The position numbers and the translations under genes are program-made. DNA of 64,000 nt. Origin: Burkholderiales bacterium. Its GTDB lineage: Bacteria; Pseudomonadota; Gammaproteobacteria; Burkholderiales; Casimicrobiaceae. Of the stretch, positions 44,022 to 53,442 are shown piece after piece (the first letter of the stretch is position 1; every line of letters starts with the position of its first letter). The notes below the pieces were generated by a model that was given only the letters and a program-made list of their open reading frames with translations, was not told the DNA's origin and made no database searches. The DNA is taken from contig JABTUF010000003.1 in NCBI GenBank assembly GCA_015075645.1, forward strand, positions 558,001 through 622,000. Reading direction: 5' to 3'.

Positions 44022-44103
44022 ACGACGGTGGGAACACGCGGGGTCGGATACGTGGTCCGAAAACGGCGAGTCCGCCCTCGGTGCCGGGCGTAGGATGGCG
44101 CCC

Positions 44104-45537
44104 ATGAACCTCGACGCGGAAGCCTGCTGGCGCGCGCTCTCGACCCATGATGCCCGCTTCGACGGTCGCGTCTACGTGGGCGTCGCTACCACCGGCATCT
44201 ACTGCCGGCCGGTCTGCCGCGTGCGCACGCCGCGACGCGAGAACGTCCGCTTCTTCACGAGCGCCGCGGCCGCCGAGGCGCGCGGCTTTCGCCCCTGCCT
44301 GCGTTGCCGTCCGGAACTCGCGCCCGGCCGTGCCGCGATCGACGCCTCGTCGCGACTCGCGCAGGGCGCCATCGAACTGATCGAGTCGGGCGTGATGGAC
44401 GACGACGGCGCCGCCGGACTCGCCGCGAGGGTCGGCGTGTCCGATCGTCATCTGCGCCGCGTGTTCGACGCCGAGTTCGGCGTGTCTCCGGTCGAGTACG
44501 CGCAGACCCATCGCCTGCTGCTCGCGAAGCGCCTGCTCACCGACACGCGCCTCCCGGTGACCGACGTCGCGCTCGCGAGCGGATTCGCCAGCGTGCGCCG
44601 CTTCAACGCGTTGTTCCGCGAACGCTACCGGATGGCGCCGTCGCGCCTGCGCCGCGAGTCCGGCGCGGCGGACGCCGAGGTCCTCGCGTTCGAACTCGCC
44701 TACCGTCCTCCGTTCGCCTTCGATGCGCTGCTCGGCTTTCTGCGCGACCGCGCGGTCGACGGCATCGAGTCGGCCGACGAGGCGAGCTACACGCGCACGC
44801 TCGCCGTGGGACGCGGCGCGCAGACGCACGTGGGCCGCGTGACCGTGCGCCATCGGGCGCGCCGGAGCGCGATCGGCGTCGTTCTGTCGTCTTCGCTCGC
44901 CCGCGTCGTGCCTTCGGTGCTCGGCCGGGTGCGCCACGCGTTCGACCTCGCCGCCGATCCGGCTGAGATCGACTCGGCGCTGGGGTCGCTCGCCGGTGCG
45001 CGTCCGGGCCTGCGCGTGCCGGGCACGTTCGACGGCTTCGAACTCGCCGTGCGTGCGATCGTCGGCCAGCAGGTGTCGGTCAAGGCCGCGCGCACCTTGC
45101 TCGGCCGGCTCGTCGCGGCGCACGGCATCGCGGTGGACGTTTCACGCGACGGTCCGGCGCGGCTCTTCCCGCCTGCGCACGCCCTCGCTGCACTCGCGCC
45201 GGGCGAACTCGCGGGAATCGGCCTCGTCGCCGCAAGGGCACGGGCGGTGCACGCGCTCGCGGCGGCAGTGGACGAGGGCGCCCTGTCGCTCGATCCGGGC
45301 GCCGACGTCGACGCGACGATACGCGCGCTGACGGCGCTGCCGGGCGTCGGCGACTGGACGGCGAACTACATCGCGATGCGCGCTCTGCGCTGGCCCGACG
45401 CATTCCTCGCCGGCGACCTCGTCGTCCGGCGGGCGATGGGCGTCGCCTCCGCCAAGGAGGCCGAGGCGCGCAGCGGCGCGTGGCGCCCGTGGCGCGCCTA
45501 TGCGGTGATGCACTTGTGGAACGGAGCGACGACATGA
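44104..45537 (+). CDS. Ada N-terminal domain fused to AlkA-type DNA-3-methyladenine glycosylase
   Basis: Combined alkylation sensor/repair protein, 477 residues. Residues 1-75: Ada metal-binding domain with the four cysteines C34, C38, C65 and C68 (IYCRPVC, CLRC) that accept a methyl group from phosphotriesters. Residues about 80-190: AraC-type helix-turn-helix (LAARVGVSDRHLRRVFDAEFG, VALASGFASVRRFNALFRERYR). Residues 200-470: AlkA glycosylase with the HhH motif LPGVGDWTANYIAMRAL and the catalytic Asp region (DAFLAGDLVVRRAMG). ATG 44104 is preferred to 44095. Ogt follows in ATGA overlap. Confidence 0.92.
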   Translation: MNLDAEACWRALSTHDARFDGRVYVGVATTGIYCRPVCRVRTPRRENVRFFTSAAAAEARGFRPCLRCRPELAPGRAAIDASSRLAQGAIELIESGVMDDDGAAGLAARVGVSDRHLRRVFDAEFGVSPVEYAQTHRLLLAKRLLTDTRLPVTDVALASGFASVRRFNALFRERYRMAPSRLRRESGAADAEVLAFELAYRPPFAFDALLGFLRDRAVDGIESADEASYTRTLAVGRGAQTHVGRVTVRHRARRSAIGVVLSSSLARVVPSVLGRVRHAFDLAADPAEIDSALGSLAGARPGLRVPGTFDGFELAVRAIVGQQVSVKAARTLLGRLVAAHGIAVDVSRDGPARLFPPAHALAALAPGELAGIGLVAARARAVHALAAAVDEGALSLDPGADVDATIRALTALPGVGDWTANYIAMRALRWPDAFLAGDLVVRRAMGVASAKEAEARSGAWRPWRAYAVMHLWNGATT

Positions 45538-46070
45538 ACGATGCGATCAGGTGGTGCCATTGCGACACGCGACTCGGACGGGTGCGACTCGCCGCGCGCG
45601 GCGGAACGCTCGTCGGCCTGTGGTTCGTGGGCCAGAAGCACGACGTGCCGCCCGGCGACGACTGGCGGGAGGCGCCGGGCGATCCGTTGTTGCGCGACGC
45701 GGCGCGTCAGGTGCGCGACTATTTCGACGGCAGGCGGGACCGCTTCGAACTCGAGGTCGCGCCCGAGGGCACGGCGTTCCAGCAGCGGGTCTGGCGCGCG
45801 ATCGCGAAGGTGCCCGTGGGGCGCACCGCTTCGTACGCCGATCTGGCGCGACGGATCGGAAGTCCGCGCTCGGTGCGGGCGGTCGGCGCGGCGGTCGGGC
45901 GAAATCCGGTGTCGGTGGTCGTGCCCTGCCATCGGATCGTCGGGTCCGACGGTTCGCTCACCGGCTACGCGGGCGGGCTCGAGCGCAAGCGCGTGCTGCT
46001 CGCGCTCGAGCACGTCGCGCTCGACGCGCGCCGCGATGCCGTCGCCGGAGGGCCTGCATCCACGCGCTGA
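45534..46070 (+). CDS. ogt: Methylated-DNA--[protein]-cysteine S-methyltransferase
   Basis: Repairs O6-methylguanine by suicide transfer to cysteine; 178 residues. The active site is PCHRIVG with Cys132, preceded by AFQQRVWRAIAKVPVGRTASYADLARRIG (helix-turn-helix and tyrosine) and followed by TGYAGGLERKRVLLALE. It begins within the stop of the Ada-AlkA gene (ATGA), so the Ada C-terminal activity missing from that fusion is supplied by this separate gene. Regulation by the Ada-type helix-turn-helix upstream is likely. Confidence 0.93.
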   Translation: MNDAIRWCHCDTRLGRVRLAARGGTLVGLWFVGQKHDVPPGDDWREAPGDPLLRDAARQVRDYFDGRRDRFELEVAPEGTAFQQRVWRAIAKVPVGRTASYADLARRIGSPRSVRAVGAAVGRNPVSVVVPCHRIVGSDGSLTGYAGGLERKRVLLALEHVALDARRDAVAGGPASTR

Positions 46071-46248
46071 GCGCGTTGCGCCGTGCCGACGCCGCGCTCG
46101 CCGTTCCCGGTGCCCCGATGGTGCTTCGCCCGCTGCATGCCGTGCGGCGTCGCGGCCCCGGCCGCTTGATCCCGGCCTCGGCTTGCCCGGCGGCGTCCAC
46201 GCGTTCATAGTGCGGGGGCGCGGCGCGCCGCGCCTCGACGAAGCCTCG

Positions 46249-47172
46249 ATGCCCCTCGATCCCGGACTCGCCGACTACCTCGCCCGCGTCGCCGCGGAGG
46301 TCCCGCCGCTCGCCTCGACCACGCCCGAGGCGAGACGCCAGCGCATGGAGGTGATCGCGCGCCGGTTCCCGGCGCCCGAGGATGCGGTGGCACGCGGCGA
46401 TGCGTGGATCACGCTGCCGGGACGCGAACTCTCCGTCCGCATCTACCGCCCGGAGTCCGGCACGCTGCCCGGCATCGTCTACCTGCACGGCGGCGGCTGG
46501 GTCGCGGGCAGCCTCGCGACGCACGACGGCGCGGCCGCCGCGCTCGCGCGCGATGCGAACGCGGTCGTGGCGAGCGTGCAGTACCGCCGCGCGCCGGAGA
46601 ATCCCTATCCGGCGCCCAACGACGACGCATACGCCGCGCTCGCGTGGTTCCACGCGAACGCCCGCTCCCTCGACGTCGATCCGCGCCGCATCGCCGTGGC
46701 GGGCGACAGCGCCGGCGCGCACCTCGCGCTCGGTTGCGCGATCGAGGCCCGCGACCGCGGCGGTCCGGCCATCGCGTTCCAGTTGCTGATCTATCCGGTC
46801 GTCGCGCCCGAATTCGACACCTCGAGCTACCTCGCGCACGCAGCATCGCCGACGCTCACGCGCGAGGACATGCAGGGGTACTGGCGGGCTTACCTGCCGC
46901 CGGAATCCGACGACGGCGGCGCGAGGGCGGTGCCGGCACGCGATACGCTCGCGGGGTTGCCGCCCGCGCACATCGTCATCGCCGAACTCGATCCGCTGCG
47001 CGACGAGGGTGCCGCGCTCGCCGATCGATTCGCCGAGGCCGACGTGAACGCGAGCCTCGCCGAGGCGACGGCGCTGCCGCACGGATTCCTGCGCGCCGCA
47101 CCGTATGCCGCGGCCGCGCGCGCGGCGCAGGCAGCGCTCGGTGCGGTGGCGCGAACGGCACTTCATCGGTGA
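46249..47172 (+). CDS. Alpha/beta hydrolase (HSL family esterase)
   Basis: Carboxylesterase-like enzyme of 307 residues. Hormone-sensitive-lipase motifs: oxyanion HGGGW in IVYLHGGGWVAGSLATHDG, nucleophile GDSAGAHLALG, the acid in HIVIAELDPLRDEG, and the late His in LPHGFLRAAP. ATG 46249 gives a standard HSL length; the longer frame begins in the ogt gene. It has no signal peptide and lies four bases before the TPR gene, so it may open that operon. Substrate unknown. Confidence 0.87.
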   Translation: MPLDPGLADYLARVAAEVPPLASTTPEARRQRMEVIARRFPAPEDAVARGDAWITLPGRELSVRIYRPESGTLPGIVYLHGGGWVAGSLATHDGAAAALARDANAVVASVQYRRAPENPYPAPNDDAYAALAWFHANARSLDVDPRRIAVAGDSAGAHLALGCAIEARDRGGPAIAFQLLIYPVVAPEFDTSSYLAHAASPTLTREDMQGYWRAYLPPESDDGGARAVPARDTLAGLPPAHIVIAELDPLRDEGAALADRFAEADVNASLAEATALPHGFLRAAPYAAAARAAQAALGAVARTALHR

Positions 47173-47176
47173 GACC

Positions 47177-48076
47177 ATGAGCGATCCTGTTCCGCCGTCG
47201 TCTCCGCGCCCGCGCCCGCGCCCGCCGGTGTCGCCCTACGATCCGACCGGCATCGACGACGGGCAGGGCGGCATTCCGATCGGCGCGCGCCGCCCGGCGT
47301 TGCGCGCCTCGGCGTGGATCGCGCTCGCCGCGGTGGCGATCGTGATCGCCGTGCTCGCGTGGCGGACAGTGGAGCGGCAGGCGGTCGAGCGCGCATACGC
47401 GGATGGCGTGGAAGCGCTCTCCGCGGGACGCACCGATGCGGCGCGCATCGCCTTCGACCGCGTGATCGAGAAGCGACCGGACTGGGCGGCCGCGTGGCGA
47501 CAACGCGGATACTCCGCCGGCAATCCCGAGGCGGCGATCGCCGATTTCACGCGCGCGATCGAGCTCGACGGCAACGACGCGGACGCTCATGCGGCGCGCG
47601 GCCTCGCGTGGATCCAGGCGAACGAGCCGGCGAACGGCATTCCGGATTTCGACCGGGCGCTCGCGATCGGCGACGCTGGGGGAGTCGATGCGGCGACGCT
47701 CACGCGCTGGCGCGCGGACCGCGCGCTCGCCCGTGTCGTGTCTGGCGATCACGCGGGGGCGCTCGAGGATCTGCGTCGGGTCGCCGATGCGCGCGGTGCG
47801 CCGGAGGACCAGCACCGCCTCGCCCTCGCACTGGCGTCGACCGGCGATTGGGCGGGCGCGCGCGAGGCCTACGATCGCGCGATCGTCTCGGGCGGGGAAC
47901 CGCTATGGCTGGGAGAACGCGCGCTGGTGTCGATCCAGCTCGGCGATGACGCCGCGGCGGGCGTGGACCTGGTGCGCTGCGCCCAGCTCCAGCCCGAGTG
48001 CGCGGAGGTGTTGGGGACGCGCGCGGGACAACTCGCGCGCGATCTCGGCCGGGCACCGCCGCCGGGCGCGCGATGA
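47177..48076 (+). CDS. Membrane-anchored TPR protein
   Basis: A 299-residue protein: Pro-rich cytoplasmic start (SDPVPPSSPRPRPRPPVSPYDP), one membrane helix at about residues 45-62 (WIALAAVAIVIAVLAWRTV), then tetratricopeptide-like repeats from about 68 to 270 (YADGVEALSAGRTDAARIAFDRVIEKRPDW, AAIADFTRAIELDGNDADAHAARGLAW, GALEDLRRVADARG). It would present a periplasmic scaffold. The stop overlaps the start of the patatin lipoprotein (ATGA), so the two probably act together. Confidence 0.78.
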   Translation: MSDPVPPSSPRPRPRPPVSPYDPTGIDDGQGGIPIGARRPALRASAWIALAAVAIVIAVLAWRTVERQAVERAYADGVEALSAGRTDAARIAFDRVIEKRPDWAAAWRQRGYSAGNPEAAIADFTRAIELDGNDADAHAARGLAWIQANEPANGIPDFDRALAIGDAGGVDAATLTRWRADRALARVVSGDHAGALEDLRRVADARGAPEDQHRLALALASTGDWAGAREAYDRAIVSGGEPLWLGERALVSIQLGDDAAAGVDLVRCAQLQPECAEVLGTRAGQLARDLGRAPPPGAR

Positions 48077-49524
48077 AGGCGATCCCGCAACGGGTCTACT
48101 CGGCGATCGTCTTCACGCTCGTCGCTGCTTTGCTCGCCGCTTGCGCGAGCCGTCCGGTGAATCCGCCGCTCGAGACCTTCGATCGGCGGGCCGGCTATCG
48201 GCTGGAGAATCGGCCCGAGCGGCCGGGCAACGACCCGGGGACCGTGGTGGTGCTCGCGTTCTCCGGCGGCGGCATGCGCGCGGCCGCGTTCTCGTTCGGC
48301 GTGCTGGAGGAACTGCGGCGCATCGAAGTCTCGATCGACGGCAAGCCCACGCGCCTCCTCGATCAGGTCGACCTCATCACCGGCGTTTCGGGCGGGAGCT
48401 TCACGGCGTTGGCCTACGGGCTCTACGGCGAGAAGCTCTTCGACGACTACGTGACGCGCTTCCTCGAGCACGACGTGCAAGGCGACCTCGTCGCGCGGTT
48501 CCTCAATCCTGCGACCTGGCCGGACCTGGTCTCCGAAGGATGGGGCCGTTCGGAGATGGCGGCGCAGCTCTACGACGACCTGCTGTTCGAGCACAAGACC
48601 TACGCCGACCTCGACGCGACTCCCGGCCCGATGATCCTCGCCTCCGCGACCGACATCTCGACCGGCTCGCGACTCGCATTCTCGCAATCCGAGTTCGACC
48701 TGATCTGCTCGAACCTGCTCACGATGCCGGTCTCGCGCGCGGCGGCGGCGTCCTCGGCGGTGCCGCTCGTGATGTCGCCGGTGACGATCAACAACTACGG
48801 CGGCACCTGCGGTTTCCGGCCGCCGTACTGGCTGCGGCAGTTCGAGGATCCGGACAACCGGCTCCGGCCAGCGGGGCGCGCGCTCCAGCGGATCAAGGAG
48901 ATGAACGCCTACCAGGACGGCAAGGACCGCCCGTACCTGCATCTGGTCGACGGCGGCATCTCCGACAACCTCGGCGTGCGCGCGATCATCGAATCGCTCG
49001 AGGAGATCGAGGCGTCCGCCGTGCTGCGCCAGAGCAAGCGCATCAACCGCATCCGGCGCGTCGTCGTGCTGGTCGTCAACTCGCTGTCGGTGCCCGCCAC
49101 GAACTGGGATCGCACCGAGCGTCCGCCGAACGACTTGCAGATCCTGCTCAAGGCGACCGGCGTGCCGATCGACCGCTATTCGTACGAGGCGGTCGAGATC
49201 CTGAAGGACATCGTGGCACGCTGGGACACGGTTCGCGAGCTGCGCGAATCGGGCGCGCTCCGGGGCGGCCGCGGCGCGAAAGGGCAGGGGATCGATGTGC
49301 CCGACATCGACCTCTACGCGATCGATGTGTCGATCGACGCGCACCCGGATCCGAAGGAGCGCACGTTCCTGAATCAGACACCGACGTCGTGGGTGCTCAC
49401 CCGCGAGCAGGTCGATCGCCTGCGGGCGGCGCCCGCGGCGATCCTGCGCACGTCGGCCGATTTCGCGCTGCTGCTGGAGGACCTCGACGCCACGAAGACC
49501 CGGCGCGAAGGTCCCGCGCAGTGA
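48073..49524 (+). CDS. Patatin-like phospholipase lipoprotein
   Basis: Predicted lipid acyl hydrolase of 483 residues attached to the envelope: signal peptide with lipobox LLAAC, lipidated Cys24. The patatin catalytic parts are intact: oxyanion loop SGGGMRA (64-70), nucleophile Ser106 in GVSGGS, and the dyad Asp293 in VDGGISDNLG. Between them lies AASSAVPLVMSPVTINNYGG. It is translationally coupled upstream to the TPR protein and downstream to an aldehyde dehydrogenase (GTGA), an unusual gene set that could link phospholipid turnover with aldehyde clean-up. Confidence 0.87.
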   Translation: MKAIPQRVYSAIVFTLVAALLAACASRPVNPPLETFDRRAGYRLENRPERPGNDPGTVVVLAFSGGGMRAAAFSFGVLEELRRIEVSIDGKPTRLLDQVDLITGVSGGSFTALAYGLYGEKLFDDYVTRFLEHDVQGDLVARFLNPATWPDLVSEGWGRSEMAAQLYDDLLFEHKTYADLDATPGPMILASATDISTGSRLAFSQSEFDLICSNLLTMPVSRAAAASSAVPLVMSPVTINNYGGTCGFRPPYWLRQFEDPDNRLRPAGRALQRIKEMNAYQDGKDRPYLHLVDGGISDNLGVRAIIESLEEIEASAVLRQSKRINRIRRVVVLVVNSLSVPATNWDRTERPPNDLQILLKATGVPIDRYSYEAVEILKDIVARWDTVRELRESGALRGGRGAKGQGIDVPDIDLYAIDVSIDAHPDPKERTFLNQTPTSWVLTREQVDRLRAAPAAILRTSADFALLLEDLDATKTRREGPAQ

Positions 49525-50960
49525 GCGCCGCGCACCGCGAAGCCGACGCGGACGAGGCGCTGCTTCGGCTCCGCTTCGACGCGCTGCGCGCGGCGTTCGC
49601 GCGCGAACCGTATCCCGATCTTTCGGACCGCCGCGACCGGATCGCGCGACTCGCCGCGATCGTGCGCGACCACGAGGACGACTTCGTCGCGGCGATCGGC
49701 CGCGACTTCGGGCACCGTTCGGCGCACGAGACCCGACTCGCCGAACTCTTCATCGTCGCCTCCGAGGCGCGGCACGCGATGCGGCGGCTCGCGCGATGGA
49801 TGCGTCCGGTGCGGGTGCCCACGCCGATCCAGTTGCAGCCCGGCCGCGCGCGCATCCTGCCGCAGCCGCTCGGCGTCGCGGGGATCGTCAGCCCGTGGAA
49901 CTACCCGGTGCAACTCGCGCTCGCGCCGGCGATCGCGGCGCTCGCCGCGGGGAACCGCGTGATGCTGAAGCCCTCCGAGGTGACGCCCGCGACCTCCGCG
50001 CTCCTCGCCCGGACGATCGCCGCGCGTTTCGCTCCCGACGAGTTCGCGGTCGTGACAGGGGGCGCCGCGACCGGTGCGGCGTTCTCGCGCCTGCCGTTCG
50101 ACCACCTGTTCTTCACCGGCTCGACCGTGGTCGGACGCCTGGTTGCAAAGGCGGCTGCGGAGAACCTGACGCCGGTGACGCTCGAACTGGGCGGCAAGAG
50201 TCCCGCGATCGTCGATGCGAGCGCGGACCTCGCCCTCGTGGCTCCGCGACTCGCGGCGGGCAAGCTCTTGAATGCGGGCCAGACCTGCATCGCGCCGGAC
50301 TACGCGCTGGTGCCGCAGGCACAGCTCGATGCGTTCGTCGCCGCCCTCGCCGGCGCGGTGCGCACCCTTTATCCCGATCCGATGCGTGGGGACGACTACA
50401 CGGCGATCGTCGACGACCGGCACTACGCGCGGCTAGCGGGGCTCATCGACGACGCGCGCGCGCAAGGGGCGCGCATCGTGACGCTGCCGGAGGGCGCGGC
50501 GCCGGACGCCGCGACGCGACGCCTGCCGCCGACGCTCGTCGTCGGCGCGAACGATCGCATGCAGGTGATGCGCGAGGAGATCTTCGGACCGATCCTGCCG
50601 GTCGAGGTCTGCGCGAACCTCGACGATGCGATCGCGAAGGTGAACGTGCGGCCGCGCCCGCTCGCGCTCTATGCGTTCGGCCAAGATCGCGCGGCGATCG
50701 CGCGCATCCTGCGCGGCACCGTCGCCGGCGGCGTCACGGTCAACGACACGCTGTGGCATTTCGCGCACGAGGGGTTGCCGTTCGGCGGCGTCGGGGCCTC
50801 CGGCATGGGCGCCTACCATGGCGAGACCGGCTTCCGCACGTTCAGCCACATGAAGGGCGTCTACGTGCAGCCGCGGTTCACCGCGGCGAAGCTGCTGCGC
50901 CCGCCCTATGGTGCGGCGTTCGAGAAGGTGCTCGCGCTGTTGAAGCGGGTGGCGGGGTGA
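49521..50960 (+). CDS. Coniferyl-aldehyde-dehydrogenase-type aldehyde dehydrogenase
   Basis: NAD(P)-dependent aldehyde dehydrogenase of 479 residues. Catalytic Cys256 in NAGQTCIAPDY and general base Glu222 in TLELGGKSP are present; cofactor-site GIVSPWNYPVQLALAPAIAALAAGN and KPSEVTPATS are intact. The membrane-class features (YHGETGFRTFSHMKGVYVQPRF, C-terminal basic tail) match CALDH and fatty aldehyde dehydrogenases. GTG 49521 overlaps the patatin stop. A composite repeat follows within a few bases of its stop. Confidence 0.9.
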   Translation: MSAAHREADADEALLRLRFDALRAAFAREPYPDLSDRRDRIARLAAIVRDHEDDFVAAIGRDFGHRSAHETRLAELFIVASEARHAMRRLARWMRPVRVPTPIQLQPGRARILPQPLGVAGIVSPWNYPVQLALAPAIAALAAGNRVMLKPSEVTPATSALLARTIAARFAPDEFAVVTGGAATGAAFSRLPFDHLFFTGSTVVGRLVAKAAAENLTPVTLELGGKSPAIVDASADLALVAPRLAAGKLLNAGQTCIAPDYALVPQAQLDAFVAALAGAVRTLYPDPMRGDDYTAIVDDRHYARLAGLIDDARAQGARIVTLPEGAAPDAATRRLPPTLVVGANDRMQVMREEIFGPILPVEVCANLDDAIAKVNVRPRPLALYAFGQDRAAIARILRGTVAGGVTVNDTLWHFAHEGLPFGGVGASGMGAYHGETGFRTFSHMKGVYVQPRFTAAKLLRPPYGAAFEKVLALLKRVAG

Positions 50961-50963
50961 ATC

Positions 50964-51287
50964 AGTTGACAGTCGACAGTTGACAGTTGACAGGGGCGGC
51001 GGCGTCTCCGGTGGCGGCGCATCGAGCGCCGTTGCGAATTCCATGCAGGTTCGACTTCAGTCGAACGCCTTTCGCTTCCATCCGGCGAGCCCCGTCAGGC
51101 TGAAGCCTGACCCACAGGGAAGGCGGACGCTTCGGATGGCTGGTGGGTCCGGCTTCAGCCGGACGCTTCTCGCTTCGATGCAGCGAGCATCGCCTTTCTC
51201 CCCGATGCACCGAACCCCGTCGGGCCTGACCTACGAGGATGTCCGGCGACATGGTGATCGCCGCGCAAGGTCGGCTTCAGCCTGACG
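50964..51287. repeat. Composite repeat D: heptads, hairpin module and REP-like hairpins
   Basis: This 369-base gap starts with GTTGACA/GTCGACA heptads (about 50965-50993), then the shared module CGTCTCCGGTGGCGGCGCAT and AGCGCCGTTGCGA (about 51003-51038), then hairpins GTTCGACTTCAGTCGAAC (51050-51067), GTCAGGCTGAAGCCTGAC (51095-51112) and GTCCGGCTTCAGCCGGAC (51147-51164). Two weaker remnants lie near 51219 and 51269. Nothing coding was found here. Confidence 0.87.
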
Positions 51288-51329
51288 TCTTTCCGCCAAC
51301 CCGTTCCGTTGCTGCCGCGTGGGGCGCGT

Positions 51330-51887
51330 TCAGCTCCGCCACCAATGGACGGTGAGGAACTCCCTCCGGGGCTCGCCGCGAAGGAAGCGGATCTCGCCGA
51401 ATCCGGACGTCGGTCCGGCGCGCAGGCCCTGGTAGCGAACGGCGATCGTGCGGTCCGCCGAAGTCGCGCCGTGGGCGACGACCGCGGCCTCGCCCGCCTC
51501 GAGAAGTTCGGCGACGAGATGCGCGGTGTCCTCAAGCCTCACCGCCTCGATCGGCGCACATCCGGAGTCGTCGACGGAACCCGCGACCTGCGCGAGCAGC
51601 GCCTTCGCGCGCCGGCCGCGAATGAGCGCCTGGCGTTCGCGCTCGTCCTTCCACGCATGCGGCGTGGCCGCGGCCGCGGCTTCGAGCGGATCGCGCGCGA
51701 TGAGGATCGAGGCGCCCGACGCGATCACCGCGATACAGGGCCGGGCGACGGAAGCGGGCAGGGTGATCTCGCGCGACACGTCGAGCGTCTGCCCGGCCGG
51801 CGGCCGCTCCGTGCCCGCACCGCCGGCCAATCCAGTCACGACCGCGGCTGCCGAGGCCAGCGCCGCGACGCTACGCCGCGTGCGCAT
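51330..51887 (-). CDS. Exported protein of unknown function
   Basis: A 185-residue protein with a signal peptide (MRTRRSVAALASAAAVVTGLAGGAG). The body has two cysteines (RPCIAV, SGCAPIE) that could form a disulfide, an SILIARDPLEAAAAATPHAW segment and a C-terminal REFLTVHWW end. No domain was recognised. Start at 51887 overlaps the end of the amine oxidase gene by 17 bases, so it is the last gene of that operon and may serve it. Confidence 0.65.
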   Translation of the reverse strand: MRTRRSVAALASAAAVVTGLAGGAGTERPPAGQTLDVSREITLPASVARPCIAVIASGASILIARDPLEAAAAATPHAWKDERERQALIRGRRAKALLAQVAGSVDDSGCAPIEAVRLEDTAHLVAELLEAGEAAVVAHGATSADRTIAVRYQGLRAGPTSGFGEIRFLRGEPRREFLTVHWWRS

Positions 51888-53295
51888 GGATCTCGCGCGC
51901 CGCGCGCAGGCCGGATTCGATCGCGCCCTGGATCCACGCGTGCGCGAGCGACGCGTGTTCGCCGGCGAAGTGGATGCGCCCCTCGGGCGCGATGATGTGC
52001 TCGTGCAGGAGCCCCTGCTGGGACGGCTCGAACAGCGCGTACGCGCCTCCGGCGTGGGGATCGTCGTGCCACATCCACGACGCGCCGACCTCGAAGTCGT
52101 CGACGACCTGCGGGTGGATTTGCGCGACATCTTCCAGTGCCTGCTCGATGCGGTCGTCGGGGGAGAGGGAGCCCCAGCGCTGCGCGTCCTCGGCCCAGGT
52201 GTAGCTCGCGAGCAGCACGCCGCGGCCGGTCGCGCGGCCCGATTCGGGATAGTAGACGTTGCGCACCGGCAGGTCGGTGACGGTGCCGCCGCCGAAGATG
52301 CCGTCGTCCACCTCCCAGAACCGCCGCCGGCACTGGAAGAAGATCTTCGCGGCCGCGTCGTAGCGGAGCTGGCGGATGGCGCGCCGCTTCGCGTGCGAGA
52401 ACGGCTTCAGCGCCTCGACGTGGCGCAACACCGGGAACGGCACGGTGACGATCGCATAGTCGCCGGTCGCGCGCATCCTTCCGGCGTCGGTCTGATAGTG
52501 GACGGTGACCTCGGTCTCGGACTGGTCGATCGCGATCATGCGCGCGCCGAAGCGGACGCGCTCGCGCAGTCCCGCGAGGAACGCGTTGGGCAACCGGTCG
52601 CTGCCGCCGTCGATGCGCACCATGTCGGTGTAGAAGCGGCCTACCTCCTCGCGCACCAGTTCGAGGAAGCAGGCACTGATGATCGACTCCTGGTTGCACA
52701 CGAGGCCGTAGAGCTCGATCGCCGCCTCCGACCAGCCCTGTTCCTCGAGGAACTCCCGGGTCGAGTAGCCGTCGTACTTCGCGGCGATCTCGGCCCAGCC
52801 CCGTTCGCCGTCGCGCTCGATCTTCTCGGCGAAAGGCTTCATCAGCGCCTCGAAGCGCGCACCCGACGTGAGTCCGCGATCGTGCTCCGCGAGCTCGCTG
52901 CCGAGGAGATCGGGGTTGCGTTCGAACTCCGCCAACCGCAGCTTCCGGCCGAACAGATGGCAGTACGCGTTCGGGTTGTGCATCGTGAACGGCTTGACCG
53001 CGATGCCGAACGCGTCGACGTAGGCGAGCGTCAGTTCGTGCGAGCGCGGGATGCGCATCGCGCCCGCCTCGGCGTACAGCCCGGGCGCGAACGGCTCGCG
53101 CATCGTGTAGATGCGGCCGCCGGCGCGCCCGCGCGCCTCCAGCAGCAGCGGATCGTGGCCGGCGCGCAGCAGTTCGCGCGCGGCGACGAGCCCGGCCATG
53201 CCCGCCCCCACGACGATCACGCGATGGCGCTTGCCGTGCCGGGGCGGCAGGCCGTGATGGATGGTCGCGAGGTCGCGTTCGACGGATGGATTCAT
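51871..53295 (-). CDS. Flavin monoamine oxidase family protein
   Basis: FAD-dependent amine oxidase, 474 residues. The dinucleotide-binding motif VIVVGAGMAGLVAARELLRAGHD (about 26-48) is followed by LLEARGRAGGRIYT; the C-terminal FAD contact is GRIHFAGEHASLAHAWIQGAIESGLRAA. It resembles L-amino-acid or tryptophan 2-monooxygenase-like oxidases. No signal peptide is apparent. The exported unknown protein downstream may be a partner. Substrate not assigned. Confidence 0.88.
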   Translation of the reverse strand: MNPSVERDLATIHHGLPPRHGKRHRVIVVGAGMAGLVAARELLRAGHDPLLLEARGRAGGRIYTMREPFAPGLYAEAGAMRIPRSHELTLAYVDAFGIAVKPFTMHNPNAYCHLFGRKLRLAEFERNPDLLGSELAEHDRGLTSGARFEALMKPFAEKIERDGERGWAEIAAKYDGYSTREFLEEQGWSEAAIELYGLVCNQESIISACFLELVREEVGRFYTDMVRIDGGSDRLPNAFLAGLRERVRFGARMIAIDQSETEVTVHYQTDAGRMRATGDYAIVTVPFPVLRHVEALKPFSHAKRRAIRQLRYDAAAKIFFQCRRRFWEVDDGIFGGGTVTDLPVRNVYYPESGRATGRGVLLASYTWAEDAQRWGSLSPDDRIEQALEDVAQIHPQVVDDFEVGASWMWHDDPHAGGAYALFEPSQQGLLHEHIIAPEGRIHFAGEHASLAHAWIQGAIESGLRAAREIHAHAA

Positions 53296-53442
53296 CGAGG
53301 GAGGTCCATGCCGATGCAGGATCAGGCGCGCCCCTGCGACCGCGGCACCGGGGCGCCGATCGACGGTTCAGGATTCGTCATCGGCCTGGTCGAGTCCGGC
53401 GGGAGGCGGCGAGCGCGGATCAATCGAGTCTGACCCCATTGA

